Of a stretch of 64,000 nucleotides of DNA, positions 32,344 to 45,200 are shown one piece after another; position 1 is the first letter of the stretch, and every line of letters starts with the position of its first letter. A program made the translations under genes and the position numbers. Origin of the DNA: Loxodes magnus (taxonomy: Eukaryota > Ciliophora > Karyorelictea > Loxodida > Loxodidae). The stretch is taken from positions 1 to 64,000 of the forward strand of contig CAMPDV010001235.1 in assembly GCA_946699065.1 (NCBI GenBank), written 5' to 3'. The notes under the pieces were generated by a model that saw nothing but the letters and a program-made list of their open reading frames with translations, was not told the origin of the DNA and made no database searches.

Positions 32344-35168
32344 ACGGTGAGAATATGGGACGTCAAGACAGGTACCTGTAAAACAATGAGTGGTCACACT
32401 AGTTATGTATATGCTGTGGCTATATCCAGTGATTCAGATTTCATCGTATCGGGAAGTTATGATTAGACGGTGAGACTATGGGACGTCAAGACAGGTACCT
32501 GTAAGACCATGAGTGGTCACACTAGTTATGTATATGCTGGCTATATCCAGTGATTCAGAGTTCATCGTATCGGGAAGTGCAGATAATACGGTGAGACTAT
32601 GGGACGTCAAGACAGTTACCTGTAAAACCATGAGTGGTCACACAAGTTATGTATGTACTGTGGCTATATCCAGTGATTCAGAGTTCATCGTATCGGGAAG
32701 TGCAGATAAGACGGTGAGACTATGGGACGTCAAGACAGGTACCTGTAAAACCATGAGTGGTCACACAGGTTATTTATATGCTGTGGCTATATCCAGTGAT
32801 TCAGAGTTCATCGTATCGGGAAGTTATGATTAGACGGTGAGACTATGGGACGTCAAGACAGGTACCTGTAAAACAATGAGTGGTCACAGAGGTTATTTAT
32901 ATGCTGTGGCTATATCCAGTGATTCAGAGTTCATCGTATCGGGAAGTTATGATAAGACGGTGAGACTATGGGACGTCAAGACAGGTACCTGTAAGACCAT
33001 GAGTGGTCACACTAATGTTTTATATGCTGTGGCTATATCCAGTGATTCAGAGTTCATCGTATCGGGAAGTGCAGATAAGACGGTGAGACTATGGGACGTC
33101 AAGACAGGTACCTGTAAAACAATGAGTGGTCACACACATTATGTATGTACTGTGGCTATATCCAGTAATTCAGAGTTCATCGTATCGGGAAGTGTAGATT
33201 AGACGGTGAGACTATGGGACGTCAAGACAGGTACCTGTAAGACCATGAGTGGTCACACTAATTCTGTATTATCTGTGGCTATATCCAGTGATTCAGAGTT
33301 CATCGTATCGGGAAGTTATGTCTATACTGTGAGAATATGGGACGTCAAGACAGGTACCTGTAAGACCATGAGTGGTCACACAGGTTATTTATATGCTGTG
33401 GCTATATCCAGTGATTCAGAGTTCATCGTATCGGGAAGTGGAGATAATACGGTGAGACTATGGGACGTCAAGACAGGTACCTGTAAAACAATGAGTGGTC
33501 ACACACATTATGTATGTACTGTGGCTATATCCAGTGATTCAGAGTTCATCGTATCGGGAAGTTATGATAAGACGGTGAGACTATGGGACGTCAAGACAGG
33601 TACCTGTAAGACCATGAGTGGTCACACAGGTTAAGTATGATCTGTGGCTATATCCAGTGATTCAGAGTTCATCGTATCGGGAAGTGCAGATAAGACGGTG
33701 AGACTATGGGACGTCAAGACAGGTACCTGTAAGACCATGAGTGGTCACACAGGTTAAGTATGATCTGTGGCTATATCCAGTGATTCAGAGTTCATCGTAT
33801 CGGGAAGTTATGATAAGACGGTGAGACTATGGGACGTCAAGACAGGTACCTGTAAGACCTTGAGTGGTCACACACATTATGTATGTACTGTGGCTATATC
33901 CAGTAATTCAGAGTTCATCGTATCGGGAAGTTATGATTAGACGGTGAGACTATGGGACGTCAAGACAGGTACCTGTAAGACCTTGAGTGGTCACACACAT
34001 TATGTATGTACTGTGGCTATATCCAGTAATTCAGAGTTCATCGTATCGGGAAGTTATGATAAGACGGTGAGACTATGGGACGTCAAGACAGGTACCTGTA
34101 AGACCATGAGTGGTCACACAGGTTAAGTATGATCTGTGGCTATATCCAGTGATTCAGAGTTCATCGTATCGGGAAGTTATGTCTATACTGTGAGAATATG
34201 GGACGTCAAGACAGGTACCTGTAAGACCATGAGTGGTCACACTAATTAGGTATATGCCGTGGCTATATCCAGTGATTCAGAGTTCATCGTATCGGGAAGT
34301 GCAGATAAGACGGTGAGACTATGGGACGTCAAGACAGGTACCTGTAAGACCTTGAGTGGTCACACACATTATGTATGTACTGTGGCTATATCCAGTAATT
34401 CAGAGTTCATCGTATCGGGAAGTGCAGATAATACGGTGAGACTATGGGACGTCAAGACAGGTACCTGTAAGACCTTGAGTGGTCACACACATTATGTATG
34501 TACTGTGGCTATATCCAGTAATTCAGAGTTCATCGTATCGGGAAGTGTAGAATAGACGGTGAGACTATGGGACGTCAAGACAGGTACCTGTAAAACAATG
34601 AGTGGTCACAGAGGTTATTTATATGCTGTGGCTATATCCAGTGATTCAGAGTTCATCGTATCGGGAAGTTATGATAAGACGGTGAGACTATGGGACGTCA
34701 AGACAGGTACCTGTAATACCATGAGTGGTCACACTAATGTTTTATATGCTGTGGCTATATCCAGTGATTCAGAGTTCATCGTATCGGGAAGTGCAGATAA
34801 TACGGTGAGACTATGGGACGTCAAGAAAGGTACCTGTAAGACCATGAGTGGTCACACTAGTTATGTATATGCTGGCTATATCCAGTGATTCAGAGTTCAT
34901 CGTATCGGGAAGTGCAGATAAGACGGTGAGACTATGGGACGTCAAGACAGGTACCTGTAAGACCTTGAGTGGTCACACACATTATGTATGTACTGTGGCT
35001 ATATCCAGTAATTCAGAGTTCATCGTATCGGGAAGTGCAGATAAGACGGTGAGACTATGGGACGTCAAGACAGGTACCTGTAAGACCATGAGTGGTCACA
35101 CAGGTTATTTATATGCTGTGGCTATATCCAGTGATTCATAGTTCATCGTATCGGGAAGTTATGATTAG
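32344..35168 (+). pseudogene. Stop-interrupted WD40 segment
   Basis: About 23 blades carry 2-bp deletions at 32538/32539 and 34873/34874, double stops starting at 33632, 33755 and 34124, a T-N-stop at 34247-34249, a V-E-stop near 34553 and a Glu8 TAG at 35139-35141. Rare missense variants are G27V (near 32613), K30N (near 34713) and T26K (near 34826). The longest open parts are three to four blades. Confidence 0.68.
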
Positions 35169-35660
35169 ACGGTGAGACTATGGGACGTCAAGACAGGTAC
35201 CTGTAAAACAATGAGTGGTCACAGAGGTTATTTATATGCTGTGGCTATATCCAGTGATTCAGAGTTCATCGTATCGGGAAGTTATGATTATACGGTGAGA
35301 CTATGGGACGTCAAGACAGGTACCTGTAAGACCATGAGTGGTCACACACATTATGTATGTACTGTGGCTATATCCAGTGATTCAGAGTTCATCGTATCGG
35401 GAAGTTATGATTTGACGGTGAGACTATGGGACGTCAAGACAGGTACCTGTAAGACCATGAGTGGTCACACTAGTTATGTATATGCTGTGGCTATATCCAG
35501 TGATTCAGAGTTCATCGTATCGGGAAGTTATGATAATACGGTGAGACTATGGGACGTCAAGACAGGTACCTGTAAGACCTTGAGTGGTCACACTAGTTAT
35601 GTATTATCTGTGGATATATCCAGTGATTCAGAGTTCATCGTATCGGGAAGTTATGATTAG
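35169..35660 (+). pseudogene. Four-blade open WD40 fragment
   Basis: Four W-D cores (first after a TAG, then YDY, YDL, YDN) are open to the Y-D-stop at 35658-35660, ending in an A2D T-S-Y-V-L-S blade. It introduces the block related to 24-28 kb. Confidence 0.5.
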
Positions 35661-36854
35661 ACGGTGAGACTATGGGACGTCAAGACAGGTACCTGTAAGA
35701 CCTTGAGTGGTCACACACATTATGTATGTACTGTGGCTATATCCAGTGATTCAGATTTCATCGTATCGGGAAGTTATGATTTGACGGTGAGACTATGGGA
35801 CGTCAAGACAGGTAGCTGTAAGACCATGAGTGGTCACACTAGTTATGTATATGCTGTGGCTATATCCAGTGATTCAGAGTTCATCGTATCGGGAAGTGGA
35901 GATAATACGGTGAGACTATGGGACGTCAAGACAGGTACCTGTAAGACCTTGAGTGGTCACACTAGTTATGTATTATCTGTGGATATATCCAGTGATTCAG
36001 AGTTCATCGTATCGGGAAGTGCAGATAAGACGGTGAGACTATGGGACGTCAAGACAGGTACCTGTAAGACCATGAGTGGTCACACTAGTTATGTATTATC
36101 TGTGGATATATCCAGTGATTCAGAGTTCATCGTATCGGGAAGTGGAGATAATACGGTGAGACTATGGGACGTCAAGACAGGTACCTGTAAAACCATGAGT
36201 GGTCACACTAGTTATGTATATGCTGTGGCTATATCCAGTGATTCAGAGTTCATCGTATCGGGAAGTTATGATAATACGGTGAGACTATGGGACGTCAAGA
36301 CAGGTACCTGTAAGACCATGAGTGGTCACACTAGTTATGTATATGCTGTGGCTATATCCAGTGATTCAGAGTTCATCGTATCGGGAAGTGGAGATAATAC
36401 GGTGAGACTATGGGACGTCAAGACAGGTACCTGTAAGACCATGAGTGGTCACACTAGTTATGTATTATCTGTGGATATATCCAGTGATTCAGAGTTCATC
36501 GTATCGGGAAGTTATGATAATACGGTGAGACTATGGGACGTCAAGACAGGTACCTGTAAGACCATGAGTGGTCACACTAATGTTTTATATGCTGTGGCTA
36601 TATCCAGTGATTCAGAGTTCATCGTATCGGGAAGTGCAGATAAGACGGTGAGACTATGGGACGTCAAGACAGGTACCTGTAAAACAATGAGTGGTCACAG
36701 AGGTTATTTATATGCTGTGGCTATATCCAGTGATTCAGAGTTCATCGTATCGGGAAGTTATGATAAGACGGTGAGACTATGGGACGTCAAGACAGGTACC
36801 TGTAAGACCATGAGTGGTCACACTAGTTATGTATATGCTGGCTATATCCAGTGA
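35661..36854 (+). pseudogene. Ten-blade open WD40 fragment
   Basis: Ten W-D cores (first after a TAG, then YDL, GDN, ADK, GDN, YDN, GDN, YDN, ADK, YDK) are open to the 2-bp deletion at 36839/36840 and the TGA at 36852-36854. It is rich in GDN blades and A2D T-S-Y-V-L-S blades, as at 24-28 kb. T28S (tac-ctg to tag-ctg) removes one GGTACC site near 35813. All tetrads are intact. Confidence 0.55.
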
Positions 36855-39235
36855 TTCAGAGTTCATCGTATCGGGAAGTTATGATAAGACGGTGAGACTA
36901 TGGGACGTCAAGACAGGTACCTGTAAGACCTTGAGTGGTCACACACATTATGTATGTACTGTGGCTATATCCAGTAATTCAGAGTTCATCGTATCGGGAA
37001 GTTATGATTAGACGGTGAGACTATGGGACGTCAAGACAGGTACCTGTAAGACCTTGAGTGGTCACACAAGTTATGTATATGCTGTGGCTATATCCAGTAA
37101 TTCAGAGTTCATCGTATCGGGAAGTTATGATTAGACGGTGAGACTATGGGACGTCAAGACAGGTACCTGTAAGACCTTGAGTGGTCACACAAGTTATGTA
37201 TATGTTGTGGCTATATCCAGTGATTCAGAGTTCATCGTATCGGGAAGTGGAGATTAGACAGTGAGACTATGGGACGTCAAGACAGGTACCTGTAAGACCA
37301 TGAGTGGTCACACTAATGTTTTATATGCTGTGGCTATATCCAGTGATTCAGAGTTCATCGTATCGGGAAGTTGTGATAATACGGTGAGACTATGGGACGT
37401 CAAGACAGGTACCTGTAAGACCATGAGTGGTCACACTAATGTTTTATATGCTGTGGCTATATCCAGTGATTCAGAGTTCATCGTATCGGGAAGTTGTGAT
37501 AATACGGTGAGACTATGGGACGTCAAGACAGGTACCTGTAAGACCATGAGTGGTCACACACATTATGTATGTACTGTGGCTATATCCAGTAATTCAGAGT
37601 TCATCGTATCGGGAAGTTATGATTAGACGGTGAGACTATGGGACGTCAAGACAGGTACCTGTAAGACCTTGAGTGGTCACACACATTACGTATGTACTGT
37701 GGCTATATCCAGTGATTCAGAGTTCATCGTATCGGGAAGTTATGATAAGACGGTGAGACTATGGGACGTCAAGACAGGTACCTGTAAGACCATGAGTGGT
37801 CACACAGGTTAAGTATGATCTGTGGCTATATCCAGTGATTCAGAGTTCATCGTATCGGGAAGTGCAGATAAGACGGTGAGACTATGGGACGTCAAGACAG
37901 GTACCTGTAAGACCATGAGTGGTCACACAGGTTAAGTATGATCTAGTTATGTATATGTGGCTATATCCAGTGATTCAGAGTTCATCGTATCGGGAAGTTA
38001 TGATAAGACGGTGAGACTATGGGACGTCAAGACAGGTACCTGTAAGACCTTGAGTGGTCACACACATTATGTATGTACTGTGGCTATATCCAGTAATTCA
38101 GAGTTCATCGTATCGGGAAGTTATGATTAGACGGTGAGACTATGGGACGTCAAGACAGGTACCTGTAAGACCATGAGTGGTCACACAGGTTATTTATATG
38201 CTGTGGCTATATCCAGTGATTCAGAGTTCATCGTATCGGGAAGTTATGTCTATACTGTGAGAATATGGGACGTCAAGACAGGTACCTGTAAGACCATGAG
38301 TGGTCACACTAATTAGGTATATGCCGTGGCTATATCCAGTGATTCAGAGTTCATCGTATCGGGAAGTGCAGATAAGACGGTGAGACTATGGGACGTCAAG
38401 ACAGGTACCTGTAAGACCTTGAGTGGTCACACTAGTTATGTATATGCTGTGGCTATATCCAGTAATTCAGAGTTCATCGTATCGGGAAGTGCAGATAATA
38501 CGGTGAGACTATGGGACGTCAAGACAGGTACCTGTAAGACCTTGAGTGGTCACACACATTATGTATGTACTGTGGCTATATCCAGTAATTCAGAGTTCAT
38601 CGTATCGGGAAGTGTAGAATAGACGGTGAGACTATGGGACGTCAAGACAGGTACCTGTAAGACCATGAGTGGTCACACTAATGTTTTATATGCTGTGGCT
38701 ATATCCAGTAATTCAGAGTTCATCGTATCGGGAAGTTATGATAATACGGTGAGACTATGGGACGTCAAGACAGGTACCTGTAATACCATGAGTGGTCACA
38801 CTAATGTTTTATATGCTGTGGCTATATCCAGTGATTCAGAGTTCATCGTATCGGGAAGTGCAGATAATACGGTGAGACTATGGGACGTCAAGACAGGTAC
38901 CTGTAAGACCATGAGTGGTCACACTAGTTATGTATATGCTGGCTATATCCAGTGATTCAGAGTTCATCGTATCGGGAAGTGCAGATAAGACGGTGAGACT
39001 ATGGGACGTCAAGACAGGTACCTGTAAGACCTTGAGTGGTCACACACATTATGTATGTACTGTGGCTATATCCAGTAATTCAGAGTTCATCGTATCGGGA
39101 AGTTATGATTAGACGGTGAGACTATGGGACGTCAAGACAGGTACCTGTAAGACCTTGAGTGGTCACACACATTATGTATGTACTGTGGCTATATCCAGTA
39201 ATTCAGAGTTCATCGTATCGGGAAGTTATGATTAG
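36840..39235 (+). pseudogene. Stop-interrupted segment with the 135-bp monomer
   Basis: About 19 blades carry TAGs, double stops starting at 37810 and 37933, a T-N-stop at 38314-38316, a V-E-stop near 38620 and the 2-bp deletion at 38940/38941. One CpG is lost as CpA at 37260. Two CDN blades with T-N-V-L-Y-A loops occur at 37370-37510. Confidence 0.66.
37945..37956 (+). other. 12-bp insertion making a 135-bp monomer
   Basis: After the double stop starting at 37933, the loop continues with an extra agttatgtatat before the usual gtg-gct. The Trp spacing is 135 bp (37885 to 38020). The inserted bases are the core of the S-Y-V-Y loop, so the monomer joins two loop types. The insertion keeps frame. 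The equivalent monomer near 33755 lacks it. Confidence 0.8.
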
Positions 39236-40219
39236 ACGGTGAGACTATGGGACGTCAAGACAGGTAGCTGTAAGACCATGAGTGGTCACAGAGGTTATTT
39301 ATATGCTGTGGCTATATCCAGTGATTCAGAGTTCATCGTATCGGGAAGTTATGATAATAAGGTGAGACTATGGGACGTCAAGACAGGTACCTGTAAGACC
39401 TTGAGTGGTCACACTAATTCTGTATTATCTGTGGATATATCCAGTAATTCAGAGTTCATCGTATCGGGAAGTTATGATTATACGGTGAGACTATGGGACG
39501 TCAAGACAGGTACCTGTAAGACCATGAGTGGTCACACTAGTTATGTATATGCTGTGGCTATATCCCGTGATTCAGATTTCATCGTATCGGGAAGTGCAGA
39601 TAAGACGGTGAGACTATGGGACGTCAAGACAGGTACCTGTAAGACCATGAGTGGTCACACTAATGTTTTATATGCTGTGGCTATATCCAGTGATTCAGAG
39701 TTCATCGTATCGGGAAGTGGAGATAATACGGTGAGACTATGGGACGTCAAGACAGGTACCTGTAAGACCATGAGTGGTCACACTAATGTTTTATATGCTG
39801 TGGCTATATCCAGTGATTCAGAGTTCATCGTATCGGGAAGTCATGATTATACGGTGAGACTATGGGACGTCAAGACAGGTACCTGTAAGACCATGAGTGG
39901 TCACACTAATGTTTTATATGCTGTGGCTATATCCAGTGATTCAGAGTTCATCGTATCGGGAAGTTATGATAAGACGGTGAGACTATGGGACGTCAAGACA
40001 GGTACCTGTAAGACCATGAGTGGTCACAGAGGTTATTTATATGCTGTGGCTATATCCAGTGATTCAGAGTTCATCGTATCGGGAAGTTATGATAAGACGG
40101 TGAGACTATGGGACGTCAAGACAGGTACCTGTAAGACCATGAGTGGTCACAGAGGTTATTTATATGCTGTGGCTATATCCAGTGATTCAGAGTTCATCGT
40201 ATCGGGAAGTTATGATTAG
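39236..40219 (+). pseudogene. Eight-blade open WD40 fragment
   Basis: Eight W-D cores (first with T28S, then YDN, YDY, ADK, GDN, HDY, YDK, YDK) are open to the Y-D-stop at 40217-40219. Rare changes are T18K (acg to aag, near 39360), which alters a tetrad position, and S5R in the A-B turn near 39566. The latter recurs in several downstream modules. Confidence 0.55.
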
Positions 40220-40342
40220 ACGGTGAGACTATGGGACGTCAAGACAGGTACCTGTAAGACCATGAGTGGTCACAGAGGTTATTTATATGCTGTGGCTATA
40301 TCCAGTGATTCAGAGTTCATCGTATCGGGAAGTTATGATTAG

Positions 40343-41203
40343 ACGGTGAGACTATGGGACGTCAAGACAGGTACCTGTAAGACCTTGAGTGGTCACACAC
40401 ATTATGTATGTACTGTGGCTATATCCAGTAATTCAGAGTTCATCGTATCGGGAAGTGTAGATAAGACGGTGAGACTATGGGACGTCAAGACAGGTACCTG
40501 TAAGACCTTGAGTGGTCACACACATTATGTATGTACTGTGGCTATATCCAGTAATTCAGAGTTCATCGTATCGGGAAGTGTAGATAAGACGGTGAGACTA
40601 TGGGACGTCAAGACAGGTACCTGTAAGACCATGAGTGGTCACAGAGGTTATTTATATGCTGTGGCTATATCCAGTGATTCAGAGTTCATCGTATCGGGAA
40701 GTTATGATAATACGGTGAGACTATGGGACGTCAAGACAGGTACCTGTAAGACCATGAGTGGTCACACTAGTTATGTATATGCTGTGGCTATATCCAGTGA
40801 TTCAGAGTTCATCGTATCGGGAAGTTATGATAATACGGTGAGACTATGGGACGTCAAGACAGGTACCTGTAAGACCATGAGTGGTCACACTAGTTATGTA
40901 TATGCTGTGGCTATATCCAGTGATTCAGAGTTCATCGTATCGGGAAGTTATGATAATACGGTGAGACTATGGGACGTCAAGACAGGTACCTGTAAAACAA
41001 TGAGTGGTACCACTAGTTATGTATATGCTGTGGCTATATCCAGTGATTCAGAGTTCATCGTATCGGGAAGTGCAGATAAGACGGTGAGACTATGGGACGT
41101 CAAGACAGGTACCTGTAAAACCATGAGTGGTCACACTAGTTATGTATATGCTGTGGCTATATCCAGTGATTCAGATTTCATCGTATCGGGAAGTTATGAT
41201 TAG
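40343..41203 (+). pseudogene. Seven-blade open WD40 fragment with H35T
   Basis: Seven W-D cores (first after a TAG, then VDK, VDK, YDN, YDN, YDN, ADK) are open to the Y-D-stop at 41201-41203. One G-H signature reads Gly-Thr (acc at 41009-41011), through a local swap that also creates an extra GGTACC. Three consecutive YDN blades point to recent single-monomer duplication. Confidence 0.55.
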
Positions 41204-41572
41204 ACGGTGAGACTATGGGACGTCAAGACAGGTACCTGTAAGACCATGAGTGGTCACACTAATGTTTTATATGCTGTGGCTATATCCAGTGATTCAGAGT
41301 TCATCGTATCGGGAAGTGTAGATAAGACGGTGAGACTATGGGACGTCAAGACAGGTACCTGTAAGACCATGAGTGGTCAAAGAGGTTATTTATATGCTGT
41401 GGCTATATCCAGTAATTCAGAGTTCATCGTATCGGGAAGTTATGATTAGACGGTGAGACTATGGGACGTCAAGACAGGTACCTGTAAGACCTTGAGTGGT
41501 CACACACATTATGTATGTACTGTGGCTATATCCAGTAATTCAGAGTTCATCGTATCGGGAAGTGTAGATTAG

Positions 41573-42250
41573 ACGGTGAGACTATGGGACGTCAAGACAG
41601 GTACCTGTAAGACCATGAGTGGTCACACTAGTTATGTATATGCTGTGGCTATATCCAGTGATTCAGATTTCATCGTATCGGGAAGTGCAGATAAGACGGT
41701 GAGACTATGGGACGTCAAGACAGGTACCTGTAAGACCTTGAGTGGTCACACACATTATGTATGTACTGTGGCTATATCCAGTAATTCAGAGTTCATCGTA
41801 TCGGGAAGTGCAGATAATACGGTGAGACTATGGGACGTCAAGACAGGTAGCTGTAAGACCATGAGTGGTCACACTAATGTTTTATATGCTGTGGCTATAT
41901 CCAGTGATTCAGAGTTCATCGTATCGGGAAGTGGAGATAATAAGGTGAGACTATGGGACGTCAAGACAGGTACCTGTAAGACCTTGAGTGGTCACACTAA
42001 TTCTGTATTATCTGTGGATATATCCAGTAATTCAGAGTTCATCGTATCGGGAAGTTATGATTATACGGTGAGACTATGGGACGTCAAGACAGGTACCTGT
42101 AAGACCATGAGTGGTCACACTAATTCTGTATTATCTGTGGCTATATCCAGTGATTCAGAGTTCATCGTATCGGGAAGTGCAGATAATACGGTGAGACTAT
42201 GGGACGTCAAGACAGGTACCTGTAAGACCATGAGTGGTCACACTAATTAG
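41573..42250 (+). pseudogene. Six-blade open WD40 fragment
   Basis: Six W-D cores (first after a V-D-stop, then ADK, ADN, GDN with T18K, YDY, ADN) are open to the T-N-stop at 42248-42250. The blade just upstream, outside this fragment, has H35Q (caa at 41378-41380). The end of the fragment enters the 4.2-kb duplication. Confidence 0.55.
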
Positions 42251-45200
42251 GTATATGCTGTGGCTATATCCAGTGATTCAGAGTTCATCGTATCGGGAAG
42301 TGTAGATAAGACGGTGAGACTATGGGACGTCAAGACAGGTACCTGTAAGACCATGAGTGGTCACAGAGGTTATTTATATGCTGTGGCTATATCCAGTAAT
42401 TCAGAGTTCATCGTATCGGGAAGTTATGATAAGACGGTGAGACTATGGGACGTCAAGACAGGTACCTGTAAGACCATGAGTGGTCACACTAATGTTTTAT
42501 ATGCTGTGGCTATATCCAGTGATTCAGATTTCATCGTATCGGGAAGTTATGATTAGACGGTGAGACTATGGGACGTCAAGACAGGTACCTGTAAGACCTT
42601 GAGTGGTCACACAGGTTATTTATATGCTGGCTATATCCAGTGATTCAGATTTCATCGTATCGGGAAGTTATGATTAGACGGTGAGACTATGGGACGTCAA
42701 GACAGGTACCTGTAAGACCATGAGTGGTCACACTAATGTTTTATATGCTGTGGCTATATCCAGTAATTCAGAGTTCATCGTATCGGGAAGTTATGATTAG
42801 ACGGTGAGACTATGGGACGTCAAGACAGGTACCTGTAAGACCTTGAGTGGTCACACACATTATGTATGTACTGTGGCTATATCCAGTAATTCAGAGTTCA
42901 TCGTATCGGGAAGTGTAGATTAGACGGTGAGACTATGGGACGTCAAGACAGGTACCTGTAAGACCTTGAGTGGTCACACACATTATGTATGTACTGTGGC
43001 TATATCCAGTAATTCAGAGTTCATCGTATCGGGAAGTTATGATTAGACGGTGAGACTATGGGACGTCAAGACAGGTACCTGTAAGACCATGAGTGGTCAC
43101 ACAGGTTATTTATATGCTGTGGCTATATCCAGTGATTCAGAGTTCATCGTATCGGGAAGTTATGATTAGACGGTGAGACTATGGGACGTCAAGACAGGTA
43201 CCTGTAAAACCATGAGTGGTCACAGAGGTTATTTATATGCTGTGGCTATATCCAGTGATTCAGAGTTCATCGTATCGGGAAGTGTAGATTAGACGGTGAG
43301 ACTATGGGACGTCAAGACAGGTACCTGTAAAACCATGAGTGGTCACACTAGTTATGTATATGCTGTGACTATATCCCGTGATTTAGATTTCATCGTATCG
43401 GGAAGTGCAGATAAGACGGTGAGACTATGGGACGTCAAGACAGGTACCTGTAAGACCATGAGTGGTCACACAGGTTAAGTATGATCTGTGGCTATATCCA
43501 GTGATTCAGAGTTCATCGTATCGGGAAGTTATGATAAGACGGTGAGACTATGGGACGTCAAGACAGGTACCTGTAAGACCTTGAGTGGTCACACACATTA
43601 TGTATTATCTGTGGCTATATCCAGTAATTCAGAGTTCATCGTATCGGGAAGTTATGATTAGACGGTGAGACTATGGGACGTCAAGACAGGTACCTGTAAG
43701 ACCTTGAGTGGTCACACACATTATGTATGTACTGTGGCTATATCCAGTAATTCAGAGTTCATCGTATCGGGAAGTTATGATTAGACGGTGAGACTATGGG
43801 ACGTCAAGACAGGTACCTGTAAGACCATGAGTGGTCACACAGGTTATTTATATGCTGTGGCTATATCCAGTGATTCAGAGTTCATCGTATCGGGAAGTTA
43901 TGTCTATACTGTGAGAATATGGGACGTCAAGACAGGTACCTGTAAGACCATGAGTGGTCACACTAATTAGGTATATGCCGTGGCTATATCCAGTGATTCA
44001 GAGTTCATCGTATCGGGAAGTGCAGATAAGACGGTGAGACTATGGGACGTCAAGACAGGTACCTGTAAGACCTTGAGTGGTCACACTAGTTATGTATATG
44101 CTGTGGCTATATCCAGTAATTCAGAGTTCATCGTATCGGGAAGTGCAGATAATACGGTGAGACTATGGGACGTCAAGACAGGTACCTGTAAGACCTTGAG
44201 TGGTCACACACATTATGTATGTACTGTGGCTATATCCAGTAATTCAGAGTTCATCGTATCGGGAAGTGTAGATAAGACGGTGAGACTATGGGACGTCAAG
44301 ACAGGTACCTGTAAGACCATGAGTGGTCACAGAGGTTATTTATATGCTGTGGCTATATCCAGTAATTCAGAGTTCATCGTATCGGGAAGTGTAGATAAGA
44401 CGGTGAGACTATGGGACGTCAAGACAGGTACCTGTAATACCATGAGTGGTCACACTAATGTTTTATATGCTGTGGCTATATCCAGTGATTCAGAGTTCAT
44501 CGTATCGGGAAGTGCAGATAATACGGTGAGACTATGGGACGTCAAGACAGGTACCTGTAAGACCATGAGTGGTCACACTTGTTATGTATATGCTGGCTAT
44601 ATCCAGTGATTCAGAGTTCATCGTATCGGGAAGTGCAGATAAGACGGTGAGACTATGGGACGTCAAGACAGGTACCTGTAAGACCTTGAGTGGTCACACA
44701 CATTATGTATGTACTGTGGCTATATCCAGTAATTCAGAGTTCATCGTATCGGGAAGTTATGATTAGACGGTGAGACTATGGGACGTCAAGACAGGTACCT
44801 GTAAGACCTTGAGTAGTCACACACATTATGTATGTACTGTGGCTATATCCAGTAATTCAGAGTTCATCGTATCGGGAAGTTATGATTAGACGGTGAGACT
44901 ATGGGACGTCAAGACAGGTACCTGTAAGACCATGAGTGGTCACACAGGTTATTTATATGCTGTGGCTATATCCAGTGATTCAGAGTTCATCGTATCGGGA
45001 AGTTATGATTAGACGGTGAGACTATGGGACGTCAAGACAGGTACCTGTAAAACCATGAGTGGTCACAGAGGTTATTTATATGCTGTGGCTATATCCAGTG
45101 ATTCAGAGTTCATCGTATCGGGAAGTTATGATTAGACGGTGAGACTATGGGACGTCAAGACAGGTACCTGTAAAACCATGAGTGGTCACACTAGTTATGT

